Origin: Companilactobacillus mishanensis
Lineage (GTDB): Bacteria; Bacillota; Bacilli; Lactobacillales; Lactobacillaceae
DNA length: 64,000 nt
Assembly (NCBI RefSeq): GCF_003946505.1
Contig: NZ_RHON01000005.1
Span: 124,001 to 188,000, forward strand
Direction: 5' to 3'
Part shown: piece after piece, positions 10,659-20,972 of the stretch
Layout of the letters: each line of letters opens with the position of its first letter
Numbering within the stretch: position 1 is the stretch's first letter
Translations under genes and position numbers: made by a program
The notes under the pieces: generated by a model
The model's database searches: none
What the model saw: the letters and a program-made list of their open reading frames with translations, nothing else
Told to the model about the DNA's origin: nothing

Positions 10659-11816
10659 ATGGCAATATTTAAGAATTCAACACAACAACGTTTATTTTAC
10701 TACCAACTACTTCTGAATTCGATACTTATACTAATTATTGAGTTAATTAAAAATAACTATACATATACCTGGATTTTATTGATCAATATTCTGGGTTTAG
10801 TTCTTCCAGTATCTAATAGGAAGAAACTGAAACTTTTTAATCAGTATATTCAGCCGATCGCCCAAGCAGCCATCATTCCAACAGCATTCTCTTATCTCAT
10901 AACTTTGACAAAAGATTATGTTGCCTGGACCTCAGCTCCCATGATTTTTGTAACACTGATATACGCAACAATCATGTATATACCCTACACATTTGTTTTC
11001 TTTAAAAATATCCATAGCAAGTTTATGCAAATTGTCATTATTCTACTTAGTTTCTTGTTCACTGCAACTTCTGCTTTAGACTGGATGACCATTGATACAC
11101 CGCTTGAAGAAGTTCACCTGATCAAAACTTTATCAGACACATTATTTCTTGGAGCTATCATCATTGCCGTAATTATTCTTGTTGCAATGCACGTTTGGAA
11201 ATATGATTTACCTAAATTTAGATTTAATAACCAAGTCAATAAATTTGCGATGATTTTCTTATTGCTATACTTGATCTGGTTTACAGCTTGGAACTCAGCA
11301 TCAAGTGGCAACACATTTATTGCATCGCTTTACATGTTCGACTTTTCTAAATTACACTTTACAACTTCTAATATACTTAGTGGTCTGGAAGCCGGTATTG
11401 CTGAAGAATTCATTTTTAGATATGCAGTGCTGACGATTTTCCTGATTTTTCTAAAGAATTCAAAACATAAAACCACATTTGCAGTAATAATCAGCAGTCT
11501 CCTATTTGGACTAGCACATGGTATCAATATTTTTGCAGGCCAGGATTTTGGCAACACTTTGATTCAAATCATCTTTGCATTCGGCTTAGGTGCATTTTTA
11601 TCATCAATATACCTTTATACAGATGCATTCTATATTCCCATTCTGATCCATTCACTTTTAGATATATTTGTATTCGCCGCAACTTCATCTGACGTGATGA
11701 CAGGTAAAGTAGCTACTTCGGATATCATTTTTACAATAATTGAATCTTTGATCTTTGTCGTTATTGCTGCCTTACTGATTAATTCTGTATCACATCGTCA
11801 ACAACTAACATCTTAG
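10659..11816 (+). CDS. CPBP-family intramembrane metalloprotease
   Basis: A multi-pass membrane protein of 385 residues. The C-terminal third has the CPBP (CAAX protease and bacteriocin-processing) motifs: AGIAEEFIFRYAVL with the EE-R pair, then LFGLAHGINIF with a histidine, then LIHSLLDIF with a second histidine. Glutamates and histidines of this set form the zinc site in the family. Lactobacilli often carry such proteins for bacteriocin self-immunity or maturation, but no bacteriocin gene is near, so the substrate is unknown. The start is the ATG at 10659, preceded by GCAGGAGG, not the ATG at 10644. It is alone on the plus strand between two ribosomal operons. Confidence 0.85.
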   Translation: MAIFKNSTQQRLFYYQLLLNSILILIIELIKNNYTYTWILLINILGLVLPVSNRKKLKLFNQYIQPIAQAAIIPTAFSYLITLTKDYVAWTSAPMIFVTLIYATIMYIPYTFVFFKNIHSKFMQIVIILLSFLFTATSALDWMTIDTPLEEVHLIKTLSDTLFLGAIIIAVIILVAMHVWKYDLPKFRFNNQVNKFAMIFLLLYLIWFTAWNSASSGNTFIASLYMFDFSKLHFTTSNILSGLEAGIAEEFIFRYAVLTIFLIFLKNSKHKTTFAVIISSLLFGLAHGINIFAGQDFGNTLIQIIFAFGLGAFLSSIYLYTDAFYIPILIHSLLDIFVFAATSSDVMTGKVATSDIIFTIIESLIFVVIAALLINSVSHRQQLTS

Positions 11817-11831
11817 ACACATTAGACACAA

Positions 11832-11863
11832 AAAAACTCGAGAGCATATACTCTCGAGTTTTT
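11832..11863. terminator. Bidirectional terminator between the CPBP gene and fusA
   Basis: The perfect stem AAAAACTCGAGAG / CTCTCGAGTTTTT with loop CATATA has T-runs on both strands, so it can end the plus-strand CPBP transcript and the minus-strand rpsL-rpsG-fusA transcript. Confidence 0.85.
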
Positions 11864-11873
11864 ATTTTGAAAA

Positions 11874-13970
11874 TTAGTCTTCAGCTTTTCCGCCGTTCTT
11901 TTCAATAATTTCTTTTTGAATTGACTTAGGAACTTTCTCGTAATGATCAAATGTCATTGTGAAAGTACCACGACCTTGTGTTGCTGAACGAAGTGTTGTA
12001 GCATATCCGAACATTTCTGAAAGTGGAACGAACGAGTTAATCAATTGAGCATTACCACGAGCTTCCATACCTTCAACACGTCCACGACGAGCAGTTACTT
12101 GTCCCATAACATCACCTAAGTAATCTTCTGGAGTAACGATTTCAACCTTCATAATAGGTTCAAGAATTACGGCACCAGCATTTTTAGCGGCGTTACGTAA
12201 AGCGATTGAAGCAGCAATCTTAAATGCAGCTTCAGATGAATCGACTTCGTGATATGAACCATCATATAACTTAGCCTTAACATCGATCAATGGGTATCCG
12301 GCAAGAACACCATTTTCCATTGATTCTTTCAAACCTTGTTCAACTGAAGGAATGTATTCACGAGGAACAACACCACCAACGATGGCATCTTCGAATTCGA
12401 AGCCTTTTCCTTCTTCATTTGGTGTAAATTCAACCCAAACGTCACCATATTGACCTTTACCACCAGATTGACGAACGAATTTACCTTGAGCTTGTGTTGA
12501 CTTAGTAAATGTTTCACGGTAAGCAACTTGTGGCTCACCAACTTTACATGCAACCTTGAACTCACGTTTCATACGGTCAACCATGATGTCCAAGTGAAGT
12601 TCTCCCATTCCGGCGATCAATGTTTCACCAGTTTCAGGATTTGTTTCAGCTTGGAAAGTAGGATCTTCTTCTGATAGTTTTTGGATAGCGATATCCATCT
12701 TGTCTCTATCTTCCTTTGAATCAGGTTCGATAGAAACTTGGATAACTGGATCTGGAATATCCAATGATTCAAGAATCAATGGATCATCAGGATCTGTAAG
12801 TGAATCACCAGTAGTTGTATTCTTCAAACCGATAACGGCAGCGATATCACCTGAGAAAACTTCTGGGATTTCTTTACGGTGGTTAGAATGCATTTGTAGC
12901 AAACGACCAACACGTTCACGCTTGTCTTTTGTAGCGTTAAGAACGTAAGAACCTGATTCTAGAGAACCTCTATATACACGAATGTATGTTAGACGTCCAA
13001 CGAATGGATCAGTAGCAATCTTGAATGCTAAACCAGCAAATGGTTTGCTATCGTCAGCAGTCAATTCTACTTGGCTGTCATCCTTAGGATTTGTAGCATT
13101 GTAAGGACGAACTTCAAGTGGAGATGGAAGATAATCAACAACGGCATCCATTAACATTTGAACACCCTTATTCTTGAAGGCAGAACCAGCAAGTACAGGG
13201 AAGAATTTCAAATCAACAGTAGCCTTTCTGATAGCACTACGGATTTCGTCATTACTGATTTCAGCACCATCAAGGTATTTCTCCATGATGTCATCATCAA
13301 CGTCAGCAACGGCTTCGATCAATTCAGCACGTTTTTCTTTAGCTTTTTCAAGGTATTCATCAGGAACATCAACTGTATCCCACTTTGTACCTAACTCATC
13401 TTCATCATAAAGATCAGCTTTCATTTCGATCAAGTCGATAACACCTTCGAAGTTATCCTCAGCACCGATAGGCATTTGGATAGCATGGGCATTAGCGTCT
13501 AATCTTTCATGAAGTGTTTCTACAGAGTAGTCAAAGTTAGCACCGATTTTATCCATCTTGTTAACAAAGACAATACGAGGAACACTGTATGTTGAAGCTT
13601 GACGCCAAACATTTTCAGTTTGTGGCTCAACACCTGATTGAGCATCAAGAACAGTGATAGCACCATCTAGCACACGAAGTGAACGTTCAACTTCAATTGT
13701 GAAGTCAACGTGTCCTGGAGTATCGATGATGTTGATTCGGTTACCTTTCCATTCAGCAGTTGTAGCAGCTGATGTAATAGTAATACCACGTTCTTGTTCT
13801 TGGGCCATCCAGTCCATTTGTGAAGCACCATCATGAGTTTCACCAATTTTATGGATTTTACCAGTATAGTACAAAATACGTTCTGTTGTTGTTGTTTTAC
13901 CAGCATCAATATGAGCCATGATACCGATATTACGAGTATCTTCTAATGGAAATTCACGTTTATTAGCCAT
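11874..13970 (-). CDS. fusA: Elongation factor G
   Basis: The GTPase that drives translocation and, with ribosome recycling factor, splits post-termination ribosomes. The 698 residues have all G motifs: [15 protein letters not shown] (G1, about residues 18-32), DTPGHVDF (G3) and NKMDK (G4). The arginine-rich switch [12 protein letters not shown] is present. Domain IV is intact ([18 protein letters not shown]) and the protein ends with [20 protein letters not shown]. Last gene of rpsL-rpsG-fusA; no tuf follows, as is common in lactobacilli. Confidence 0.98.
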   Translation of the reverse strand: MANKREFPLEDTRNIGIMAHIDAGKTTTTERILYYTGKIHKIGETHDGASQMDWMAQEQERGITITSAATTAEWKGNRINIIDTPGHVDFTIEVERSLRVLDGAITVLDAQSGVEPQTENVWRQASTYSVPRIVFVNKMDKIGANFDYSVETLHERLDANAHAIQMPIGAEDNFEGVIDLIEMKADLYDEDELGTKWDTVDVPDEYLEKAKEKRAELIEAVADVDDDIMEKYLDGAEISNDEIRSAIRKATVDLKFFPVLAGSAFKNKGVQMLMDAVVDYLPSPLEVRPYNATNPKDDSQVELTADDSKPFAGLAFKIATDPFVGRLTYIRVYRGSLESGSYVLNATKDKRERVGRLLQMHSNHRKEIPEVFSGDIAAVIGLKNTTTGDSLTDPDDPLILESLDIPDPVIQVSIEPDSKEDRDKMDIAIQKLSEEDPTFQAETNPETGETLIAGMGELHLDIMVDRMKREFKVACKVGEPQVAYRETFTKSTQAQGKFVRQSGGKGQYGDVWVEFTPNEEGKGFEFEDAIVGGVVPREYIPSVEQGLKESMENGVLAGYPLIDVKAKLYDGSYHEVDSSEAAFKIAASIALRNAAKNAGAVILEPIMKVEIVTPEDYLGDVMGQVTARRGRVEGMEARGNAQLINSFVPLSEMFGYATTLRSATQGRGTFTMTFDHYEKVPKSIQKEIIEKNGGKAED

Positions 13971-14003
13971 TAAAAATTTTATCTCCTCTCAGTTTACTAG
14001 ATT

Positions 14004-14474
14004 CTACCAACGATAATGAGCAAAGGCACGGTTGGCATCAGCCATCTTATGTGTATCTTCACGTTTCTTAACTGCAGCACCTGTATTGTTTGCTGCATCC
14101 ATAATTTCGTTTGCTAGTCTCTCATCCATTGTGTGTTCTCCACGTAAACGAGCATAACTAACGATCCAGCGTAGACCTAATGTTGTACGACGATCTGGAC
14201 GTACTTCAATAGGAATTTGGTAGTTAGAACCACCGATACGGCGAGCCTTAACTTCTAGTACTGGCATAACATTGTTCATTGCTTCTTCGAAGACGTCCAA
14301 TGGTTCATTACCAGTCTTGTCCTTGATAATATCGAATGAACGATAAAGGATTGATGAGGCTGTACCTCTTTTACCGTCATACATCAAGTGGTTGATTAAT
14401 CGTGTTACTAATTTTGAGTTATACATTGGATCAGGTAAAACATCGCGTTTTGGAGCGCTACCTTTTCTTGGCAT
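14004..14474 (-). CDS. rpsG: 30S ribosomal protein S7
   Basis: Nucleates the 3' domain of 16S rRNA and lies at the E-site. [20 protein letters not shown], the signature [18 protein letters not shown] and [19 protein letters not shown] are typical. 156 residues, full length, between rpsL and fusA. Confidence 0.98.
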   Translation of the reverse strand: MPRKGSAPKRDVLPDPMYNSKLVTRLINHLMYDGKRGTASSILYRSFDIIKDKTGNEPLDVFEEAMNNVMPVLEVKARRIGGSNYQIPIEVRPDRRTTLGLRWIVSYARLRGEHTMDERLANEIMDAANNTGAAVKKREDTHKMADANRAFAHYRW

Positions 14475-14506
14475 ATTAAATTCCTCCGTTATTATTCTTA
14501 ACTAAT

Positions 14507-14920
14507 TTATTTCTTAGGTTTCTTAGCACCATATTTTGAACGGCTTTGCATACGGCCATCAACACCGGCTGTATCAAGAGCACCACGAATGACGTGGTAA
14601 CGAACACCAGGTAGATCCTTTACACGACCACCACGAACAAGAACAACACTATGCTCTTGTAAGTTGTGACCAACACCAGGGATATATGCAGTAACCTCAA
14701 TAAGGTTTGATAGTCTAACACGGGCATACTTACGTAAAGCTGAGTTAGGCTTCTTTGGTGTCATTGTACCAACACGAGTTGCAACTCCACGTTTTTGTGG
14801 GGCTGGATTCTTTGTGGCAACTTTCTTCATACTGTTGTAACCATAGTTCAATGCAGGTGAGTTTGACTTCGATCCGATTGACTTACGGCCTTTACGAACT
14901 AATTGATTGATTGTAGGCAT
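14507..14920 (-). CDS. rpsL: 30S ribosomal protein S12
   Basis: Controls decoding fidelity at the A-site. The two loops where streptomycin-resistance changes usually fall read [17 protein letters not shown] and [15 protein letters not shown]; the key lysines are wild type. 137 residues, ATG with AGGAGG. First gene of the str operon. Confidence 0.98.
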   Translation of the reverse strand: MPTINQLVRKGRKSIGSKSNSPALNYGYNSMKKVATKNPAPQKRGVATRVGTMTPKKPNSALRKYARVRLSNLIEVTAYIPGVGHNLQEHSVVLVRGGRVKDLPGVRYHVIRGALDTAGVDGRMQSRSKYGAKKPKK

Positions 14921-15064
14921 TCAAAGTTCCTCCTAAAAATTTTAAGTACACACATCCAGGTGGTTCACAATTTTTGAAAAATAATAAACCACTAGAGTGG
15001 TGTACGCTTTGAGCTTATATTTATAAACAAAACAAATATTGCTGCCAATAAAAGCACGTCTACT

Positions 15065-15093
15065 AGAATACCATCTACTACAGGTAGTGTCAA
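15065..15093 (-). promoter_or_regulatory. Promoter of rpsL-rpsG-fusA
   Basis: A consensus -35 TTGACA (15088-15093) and -10 TATTCT (15065-15070) with a 17-base spacer on the minus strand. The roughly 140-base leader that follows holds the inverted repeat ACCACT-CT-AGTGGT near 14985-15000, followed by a T-rich stretch. It also holds a second complementary pair, GTACAC/GTGTAC, which could form an alternative fold. Confidence 0.7.
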
Positions 15094-15160
15094 CGTAACA
15101 TTTTTAATTAAGACAGAAATTTTTTCCACATTTCAACGTAATTTTACTTGAGGTGTCCAA

Positions 15161-15829
15161 ATGAAAATTATATTTTATATTCTAACTTTTATACTTGGCT
15201 CAAGTATGGTTTCCTTTTTGACCGTATTAGCATATGAATTCCCCAAAGGAGAATTCTTAAACCTGCGCAGATCTCAATGTGATGTCTGTGGAAAACAACT
15301 GAAGTGGTATCACACAGTGCCTATTTTAAGCTATCTTCTATTGAAAGGTAAGGGGTATTGCTGTAAAAAGCCAATTAATATTGTTTACCCATTATCTGAG
15401 TTTTTTGGTGGAATGGTTTTTGTATTGACAATAATCACTGAAAAGAACATCCCTATCGTTACATCAATATTCATAATGATGACCATCTTTGCGTTCATGG
15501 ATTACTTCTATGGATACATTTACCCTATATTCTATTTGATTTTACTTCCGTCTATAATTATCAATTTTCCAAATCTACATCTGATTTCCAGTCTACTTAT
15601 ATTTTCAACACTTCATCTATTAGCTTATATTTCAAAAGGTTTAGGTTTCGGAGATATTGAAGTCCTCTCCCTGCTCAATTTATTATTAGGTGCAGAAATA
15701 ATTTTAAAAATAATTATTCTTGCTTGTTTACTTTGTCTTGTACACTTTCTTATCAACAAAAAAAGATCATTTAGATTTATCCCCTATCTAACAATTTCTA
15801 CTGGAATAGTCTATTTGATCTTTGGATAA
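15161..15829 (+). CDS. Prepilin peptidase, A24 family (ComC/PilD-like)
   Basis: An inner-membrane aspartic protease that cuts leader peptides of type IV pilin-like proteins; in Gram-positives this is ComC of the competence pseudopilus. The N-terminal domain has CDVCGKQLKWYHTVPILSYL and a second cysteine pair (GYCCKKPI). The two catalytic aspartates lie in FAFMDYFYGYIYP and in the GxGD motif KGLGFGDIEVL. 222 residues with about seven hydrophobic segments. The ATG has GAGGTG upstream. It is separate from any com operon here. It ends one base from the convergent esterase gene with no terminator between. Confidence 0.88.
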   Translation: MKIIFYILTFILGSSMVSFLTVLAYEFPKGEFLNLRRSQCDVCGKQLKWYHTVPILSYLLLKGKGYCCKKPINIVYPLSEFFGGMVFVLTIITEKNIPIVTSIFIMMTIFAFMDYFYGYIYPIFYLILLPSIIINFPNLHLISSLLIFSTLHLLAYISKGLGFGDIEVLSLLNLLLGAEIILKIIILACLLCLVHFLINKKRSFRFIPYLTISTGIVYLIFG

Positions 15830-15830
15830 T

Positions 15831-16655
15831 TTAATTGATTGGTAAAACCTTAATTTCTTTCAACCAGTTCATACATAATGACCACCATTTTGAAACTTGA
15901 TCATTAAGATACTTGTCTCCACCTGGTTCTTGAGTTTGATATGTTGCAAGTGACAAACCATGACGTCCACTTGAAAATAGGTGCAATTCAAATGGCAAAT
16001 TCATTTCTTCTAGTTTTGAGGCATACAACAACGAGTTTCGTACTGGCACAGTTTGATCTGTGATCGTCTGCCAAATAAAAGCTGGCTTACTGTTTTTGGT
16101 TACTGTATCTTGGCTATGCCAAAACAACTTGTTTGGACTGATCTGTTTAATTTTTTCATCATCACCAGGCCAACCTGCCTCTAAATCAATAACTGGATAA
16201 CCAACTATAACTGCACGAGGTGTCACATTCAACTTATCTTTAAACACTTCTTTAGCTGTGTCTGGGTTTGTCATCAACGAATTGTAATTGGTTACTATTT
16301 GACCACCAGCAGAAAAACCTACTAATAGTATTTTATCTAAATCAATTTGATGTTCCGCCTGAACCTCTTTGAGCCAGTTCATTGTAGTTGCTAACTGTTG
16401 AACTGCAGCAGGATAAACTGATTTACCATCTTTTAATAACTGATAATGAAGAACTATCGCATGGATACCTTCGGAGGCAAATTTCATGGCTATCGGTTGT
16501 GCTTCCCTATCTGAATGAAAATTGAATCCGCCACCTGGAATAATAATAGCTAATGGATGATTTACTACCTTATCAAAATCACCTATCTTATCTAAAAAAT
16601 ATGTATCTAATTGAAAATCTGTTCCATCAAATGTCAAAGTTTTTCTATCTAACAT
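15831..16655 (-). CDS. Alpha/beta hydrolase, acetyl-esterase type
   Basis: A 274-residue cytoplasmic serine hydrolase. The oxyanion-hole motif IIPGGGFNFHSDRE is near residue 38, the nucleophile elbow is GFSAGG, an acid residue is likely in TDQTVPV, and the catalytic histidine is in SSGRHGLSLA. This layout resembles bacterial acetylxylan and carbohydrate esterases, but the substrate cannot be told. ATG start at 16655. The EIIA gene lies just upstream with about 10 bases between, suggesting one transcript. Confidence 0.8.
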   Translation of the reverse strand: MLDRKTLTFDGTDFQLDTYFLDKIGDFDKVVNHPLAIIIPGGGFNFHSDREAQPIAMKFASEGIHAIVLHYQLLKDGKSVYPAAVQQLATTMNWLKEVQAEHQIDLDKILLVGFSAGGQIVTNYNSLMTNPDTAKEVFKDKLNVTPRAVIVGYPVIDLEAGWPGDDEKIKQISPNKLFWHSQDTVTKNSKPAFIWQTITDQTVPVRNSLLYASKLEEMNLPFELHLFSSGRHGLSLATYQTQEPGGDKYLNDQVSKWWSLCMNWLKEIKVLPIN

Positions 16656-16664
16656 ATTTGCCTC

Positions 16665-17144
16665 CTATTTTACTGCGGTGAAAGTACCTACCATCATTTT
16701 CGGATCAACTTGGATACCGTAACCCAAGTCAGGATGAAACTTAAAATCTGTACTAACTACAACAATTGTCGGAATGCCTTTTTCCTGGTCCAAACGTGAA
16801 GTATCAATCAGTTCGAGTCTGTCACCGAAGTCGACTTTCTCCCCGATTCTGACATCTAGAGAAAACCGCTCGCGTTTCAGATGTTCCTGACCAACACCGA
16901 AATGGATCAAAACATCCCTTTCATCTGGTGTCCTGATGATCAAAGCTTGATTGGTTGGGAAAATACTACTGACCATTCCAGCTATTGGAGTTCTTACATC
17001 CCCAGAATTAGATCTAATGGCAAAACCATGACCTAATGAACCACTAGAAAAAACTGGATCATCTACCTGAGCTAATGAAATAAATTGTCCACTCATTGGT
17101 GCATATACAGCTGTATCTTTGCGATTATTGTTAAAAAACAGCAT
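16665..17144 (-). CDS. Stand-alone PTS glucose-type EIIA domain protein
   Basis: A 159-residue cytoplasmic phosphocarrier of the EIIA-Glc (Crr) family: it would take phosphate from HPr and pass it to a sugar permease. The fold is seen in VYAPMSGQFISLAQVDDPVF and TPIAGMVSSIFPTNQALII, and the phosphorylated histidine is in VLIHFGVG. The second active-site histidine of the family (usually TxHAIGI) is replaced here by glutamine (TNQALII), so phosphotransfer may be altered. ATG at 17144 chosen, with AGAGGTG seven bases upstream; a GTG at 17150 is the alternative. No EIIB/EIIC gene is near. Confidence 0.82.
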   Translation of the reverse strand: MLFFNNNRKDTAVYAPMSGQFISLAQVDDPVFSSGSLGHGFAIRSNSGDVRTPIAGMVSSIFPTNQALIIRTPDERDVLIHFGVGQEHLKRERFSLDVRIGEKVDFGDRLELIDTSRLDQEKGIPTIVVVSTDFKFHPDLGYGIQVDPKMMVGTFTAVK

Positions 17145-17220
17145 CCCCACTCACCTCTGATCATCCATAGTCCTTATTAATGAAAGTACCACATTTAACA
17201 AAATAAATAAAATAATGCAA

Positions 17221-17260
17221 AAAAATAAGTTGCAACGAGTATTCTCGTTACAACTTATTT
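17221..17260 (-). terminator. Terminator after rpoC
   Basis: On the minus strand AATAAGTTGTAACGAG, loop AATA, CTCGTTGCAACTTATT is followed by a run of T. It lies right after the rpoC stop codon (17268). Confidence 0.85.
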
Positions 17261-17267
17261 ATGAAAT

Positions 17268-20200
17268 CTAATTTTTGTTTTCTTCTTGTTTCTTAGCATC
17301 TTCAGCTTTCATTTGTTCTTCGATGTCAGAAATTGTATAAGCTCCGTTTAAAGAGTTGGCAGCCATTGGACCAGTTTTCTTTGGTTCCATATGACCATAC
17401 TTAGCCATACCAGTACCGGCAGGGATAAGTTTACCAATAATAACATTTTCTTTAAGTCCAAGTAGTGGATCGTTCTTTCCACGAATTGAAGCATCTGTAA
17501 GAACTCTTGTTGTTTCCTGGAAGGAAGCAGCTGACAAGAAACTGTTAGTTTCAAGTGATGCTTTTGTGATACCGAGTAACACTGGACGACCAGTAGCAGG
17601 AACGCCACCGCTGATCAATGTCTCACGGTTGTGATCTGTAAATTGTGCAATATCCATCAATTCACCAGGTAATACGTCTGTATCACCAGGATCAAGAACT
17701 CTGATCTTACGTAGCATTTGTCTGATCATAACCTCGAAATGCTTATCTGAAATATCAACACCTTGCATACGGTAAACTTTTTGAACTTCAGCAAGTAGAT
17801 AGTTTTCTGTTGTAAGAACGTTTGTGATCTTGATCAATTCCTTAGGATCGATTGAACCTTGTGTTAACTTACCACCACGTTTGATTGAGTCACCTTCGGC
17901 AACCGCAACACTTGATGTATAAGGAACACTATAAGTTCTAGTATCGATATTACCTTCAACAGTAATTTCTTTGGTATGTTCTGCAGGATTTTCATCAATT
18001 GCAGTAATAGTACCATCAACCTCGGAAATGATAGCAAGACCTTTAGGGTTTCTGGCTTCAACGATTTCTTGAACACGAGGAAGTCCTTGTGTAATATCAT
18101 CGCCACCAGCAACACCACCAGTATGGAAGTTACGCATAGTCAATTGTGTACCGGGTTCACCGATTGATTGAGCAGCAACAGTACCAACCGCTTCACCAAT
18201 TTCGACTTCTTCACCAGTAGCAAGGTTACGACCATAACATTTCTTACATACACCATGTTTTGTATTACATGTAAATGCTGAACGAATTGTAACTTCTTGA
18301 ACGCCGGCATCGACAACTTTTTGTGCAATGTCTTCATCCATCAAAGTACCACGAGGAACAATTACTTCACCAGTTTCAGGATCTGTAACAGTCTTTTGTG
18401 TATAACGTCCAACTAAACGGTCAAACAATGGTTCGATCAAGTCGTTACCTTCCATAATTGAATGAACGACTAATCCACGATCAGTACCACAATCTTCTTC
18501 ACGGACGATAACATCTTGAGCAACATCAACTAGACGACGTGTTAAGTAACCTGAGTTGGCTGTCTTCAAGGCTGTATCGGTCATACCTTTACGGGCACCG
18601 TGAGTTGACATGAACATTTCCAAAACAGATAGTCCTTCACGGAAGTTAGAAATAACTGGGATTTCCATCATACCACCGTTAGGAGCAGCCATAAGTCCAC
18701 GCATACCAGCAAGCTGTGTAAAGTTTGAGATATTACCACGGGCACCAGAGTCAGACATCATTGAGATAGGGTTTGTAGGATCAAATGAATCGATAAGCTT
18801 TTGTTGAATATCGTCTTTTGTTTCGTTCCAAACACTAATAACACGATCATGTCGTTCATCATCAGTGATAAGTCCACGACGGAATTGCTTAGAAATAGAA
18901 GCAACTTGTTTGTGGGCCTTGTCAATAATTTCAGGCTTTTCTGTTAAGTTAGGAACATCAGTAACACCAACTGTTAATCCAGAATAAGTACAGATTGTGT
19001 AACCTAATTCTTTCATATCATCTAGTAGTTCTGAAGTTCTTTGAACACGATATACTTTGAAAATTTGAGCAATGATATCACTCAAGAATCCACTCTTCAA
19101 TGGATCAATAAGATCCATTTCATCAAGAATATCGTCAATGTTTGCTCCCTTATCCAAGAAATACTTGTCAGGAACACCATTGATCAAGTTATCGTCAGTA
19201 GGTTCATTTAAGTATGGGAAATCTTCTGGAAGAATTTCGTTGAAGATAACCTTACCAACACTAGTGATCATAACTTGTTTGCGTTGTTCATCTGTAAATG
19301 GTTTGTTTGGCATTGAATTAACAGCAATACCAATTCTTGTATGGTAATGAACATCACCATTCAAGAGAGCCATTTGTACTTCGTTTGAATCCTTGAAGAT
19401 CTTACCTTCACCAGTCATATGTCTTGTTTCGATTGTTAGATAATAGTTACCCAAAACAACATCCTGTGATGGTGTAACGATAGGTTTACCATCTTTAGGA
19501 GCAAGAATATGGTGAGCAGCAAGCATCAACATACGAGCTTCAGCTTGAGCTTCGTCTGATAGAGGAACGTGGACAGCCATCTGATCCCCATCAAAATCGG
19601 CATTATAAGCTTCACAAGCAAGTGGATGTAGACGAATTGACTTACCGTCAACTAGAACAGGTTCAAAGGCTTGAATACCAAGTCTATGAAGTGTAGGGGC
19701 ACGGTTAAGTAATACTGGACGTTCCTTGATTACATCTTCAAGAACATCCCAGATGTCGTCATCTTGACGATCAATTTTCCTTCTAGCATTTTTAACGTTA
19801 GAAGCAATTTCACGTTTAACTAATTCATGCATTACGAATGGTTTGAACAATTCCAAAGCCATTTCACGAGGCAATCCACATTGATAGAACTTCAATGTAG
19901 GACCAACATCGATAACTGAACGACCTGAGTAGTCAACACGTTTACCAAGTAAGTTTTGACGGAAACGTCCTTGCTTACCTTTAAGCATATGTGAAAGTGA
20001 CTTCAATGGTCTGTTACCTGGTCCAGTAACTGGACGGCCACGACGACCATTATCGATCAAGGCATCAACGGCCTCTTGCAACATTCTCTTTTCATTTTGA
20101 ACGATGATGTTAGGTGCATTTAAATCTAACAATCTCTTCAAACGGTTATTACGGTTAATTACACGACGGTACAAATCATTCAAATCGGAAGTGGCAAAAC

Positions 20201-20942
20201 GGCCACCTTCAAGTTGAACCATTGGACGTAAATCAGGTGGGATAACGGGAATTGCATCCATTACCATCCATTCCGGTTTGTTACCAGATTTTTGGAAAGC
20301 ACTCAAAATATCCAAACGTCTGATAGCACGTGTACGTTTTTGACCTTGTGCAGTTTGTAGAACTTCACGAAGATCCTTAACTTCTGCCGGCATATCTACT
20401 TGGCTAAGAAGTTCTCTGATACCTTCAGCACCCATTTTAGCAACAAACTTGTTACCAAATTCTTCGCGCTTCTTACGGTATTCAGATTCTGTAAGTAGTT
20501 GTTTTGTTTCTAGGTCTGTATCACCTGGGTCAATAACTACGTATGAAGCAAAGTAAATTACTTCTTCAAGATTTCTTGGGCTCATGTCCAAAACTAATCC
20601 CATACGTGATGGAATTCCCTTGAAATACCAGATATGTGTAACTGGAGCTGCTAATTCGATATGAGCCATACGTTCACGACGAACCTTTGAACGAGTAACT
20701 TCAACACCACAGCGGTCACAAACAATACCCTTATAACGGATACGTTTGTACTTACCACAAGCACATTCCCAGTCTTTTGTTGGTCCAAAGATTCTTTCAT
20801 CGAACAGACCATCTTTTTCTGGTTTCAAAGTACGGTAGTTGATTGTTTCGGGTTTTTTAACTTCACCATAAGACCAACTGCGGATCTTATCTGGAGAAGC
20901 TAGACCAATTTGCATACTTTCAAATTTATTAACGTCTATCAA
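17268..20942 (-). CDS. rpoC: RNA polymerase subunit beta' (TTG start)
   Basis: The catalytic partner of RpoB. Seen along the 1224 residues: the N-terminal zinc cluster [20 protein letters not shown] (residues about 60-79), the active-site magnesium loop [16 protein letters not shown], the trigger-loop region [20 protein letters not shown], and the second zinc site with [19 protein letters not shown]. The start is TTG (20940-20942) with GGGAGG seven bases upstream. It follows rpoB by 30 bases in one transcript. Confidence 0.98.
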   Translation of the reverse strand: MIDVNKFESMQIGLASPDKIRSWSYGEVKKPETINYRTLKPEKDGLFDERIFGPTKDWECACGKYKRIRYKGIVCDRCGVEVTRSKVRRERMAHIELAAPVTHIWYFKGIPSRMGLVLDMSPRNLEEVIYFASYVVIDPGDTDLETKQLLTESEYRKKREEFGNKFVAKMGAEGIRELLSQVDMPAEVKDLREVLQTAQGQKRTRAIRRLDILSAFQKSGNKPEWMVMDAIPVIPPDLRPMVQLEGGRFATSDLNDLYRRVINRNNRLKRLLDLNAPNIIVQNEKRMLQEAVDALIDNGRRGRPVTGPGNRPLKSLSHMLKGKQGRFRQNLLGKRVDYSGRSVIDVGPTLKFYQCGLPREMALELFKPFVMHELVKREIASNVKNARRKIDRQDDDIWDVLEDVIKERPVLLNRAPTLHRLGIQAFEPVLVDGKSIRLHPLACEAYNADFDGDQMAVHVPLSDEAQAEARMLMLAAHHILAPKDGKPIVTPSQDVVLGNYYLTIETRHMTGEGKIFKDSNEVQMALLNGDVHYHTRIGIAVNSMPNKPFTDEQRKQVMITSVGKVIFNEILPEDFPYLNEPTDDNLINGVPDKYFLDKGANIDDILDEMDLIDPLKSGFLSDIIAQIFKVYRVQRTSELLDDMKELGYTICTYSGLTVGVTDVPNLTEKPEIIDKAHKQVASISKQFRRGLITDDERHDRVISVWNETKDDIQQKLIDSFDPTNPISMMSDSGARGNISNFTQLAGMRGLMAAPNGGMMEIPVISNFREGLSVLEMFMSTHGARKGMTDTALKTANSGYLTRRLVDVAQDVIVREEDCGTDRGLVVHSIMEGNDLIEPLFDRLVGRYTQKTVTDPETGEVIVPRGTLMDEDIAQKVVDAGVQEVTIRSAFTCNTKHGVCKKCYGRNLATGEEVEIGEAVGTVAAQSIGEPGTQLTMRNFHTGGVAGGDDITQGLPRVQEIVEARNPKGLAIISEVDGTITAIDENPAEHTKEITVEGNIDTRTYSVPYTSSVAVAEGDSIKRGGKLTQGSIDPKELIKITNVLTTENYLLAEVQKVYRMQGVDISDKHFEVMIRQMLRKIRVLDPGDTDVLPGELMDIAQFTDHNRETLISGGVPATGRPVLLGITKASLETNSFLSAASFQETTRVLTDASIRGKNDPLLGLKENVIIGKLIPAGTGMAKYGHMEPKKTGPMAANSLNGAYTISDIEEQMKAEDAKKQEENKN

Positions 20943-20972
20943 AAGGTAACCTCCCTAACATGCCAAATTTAA

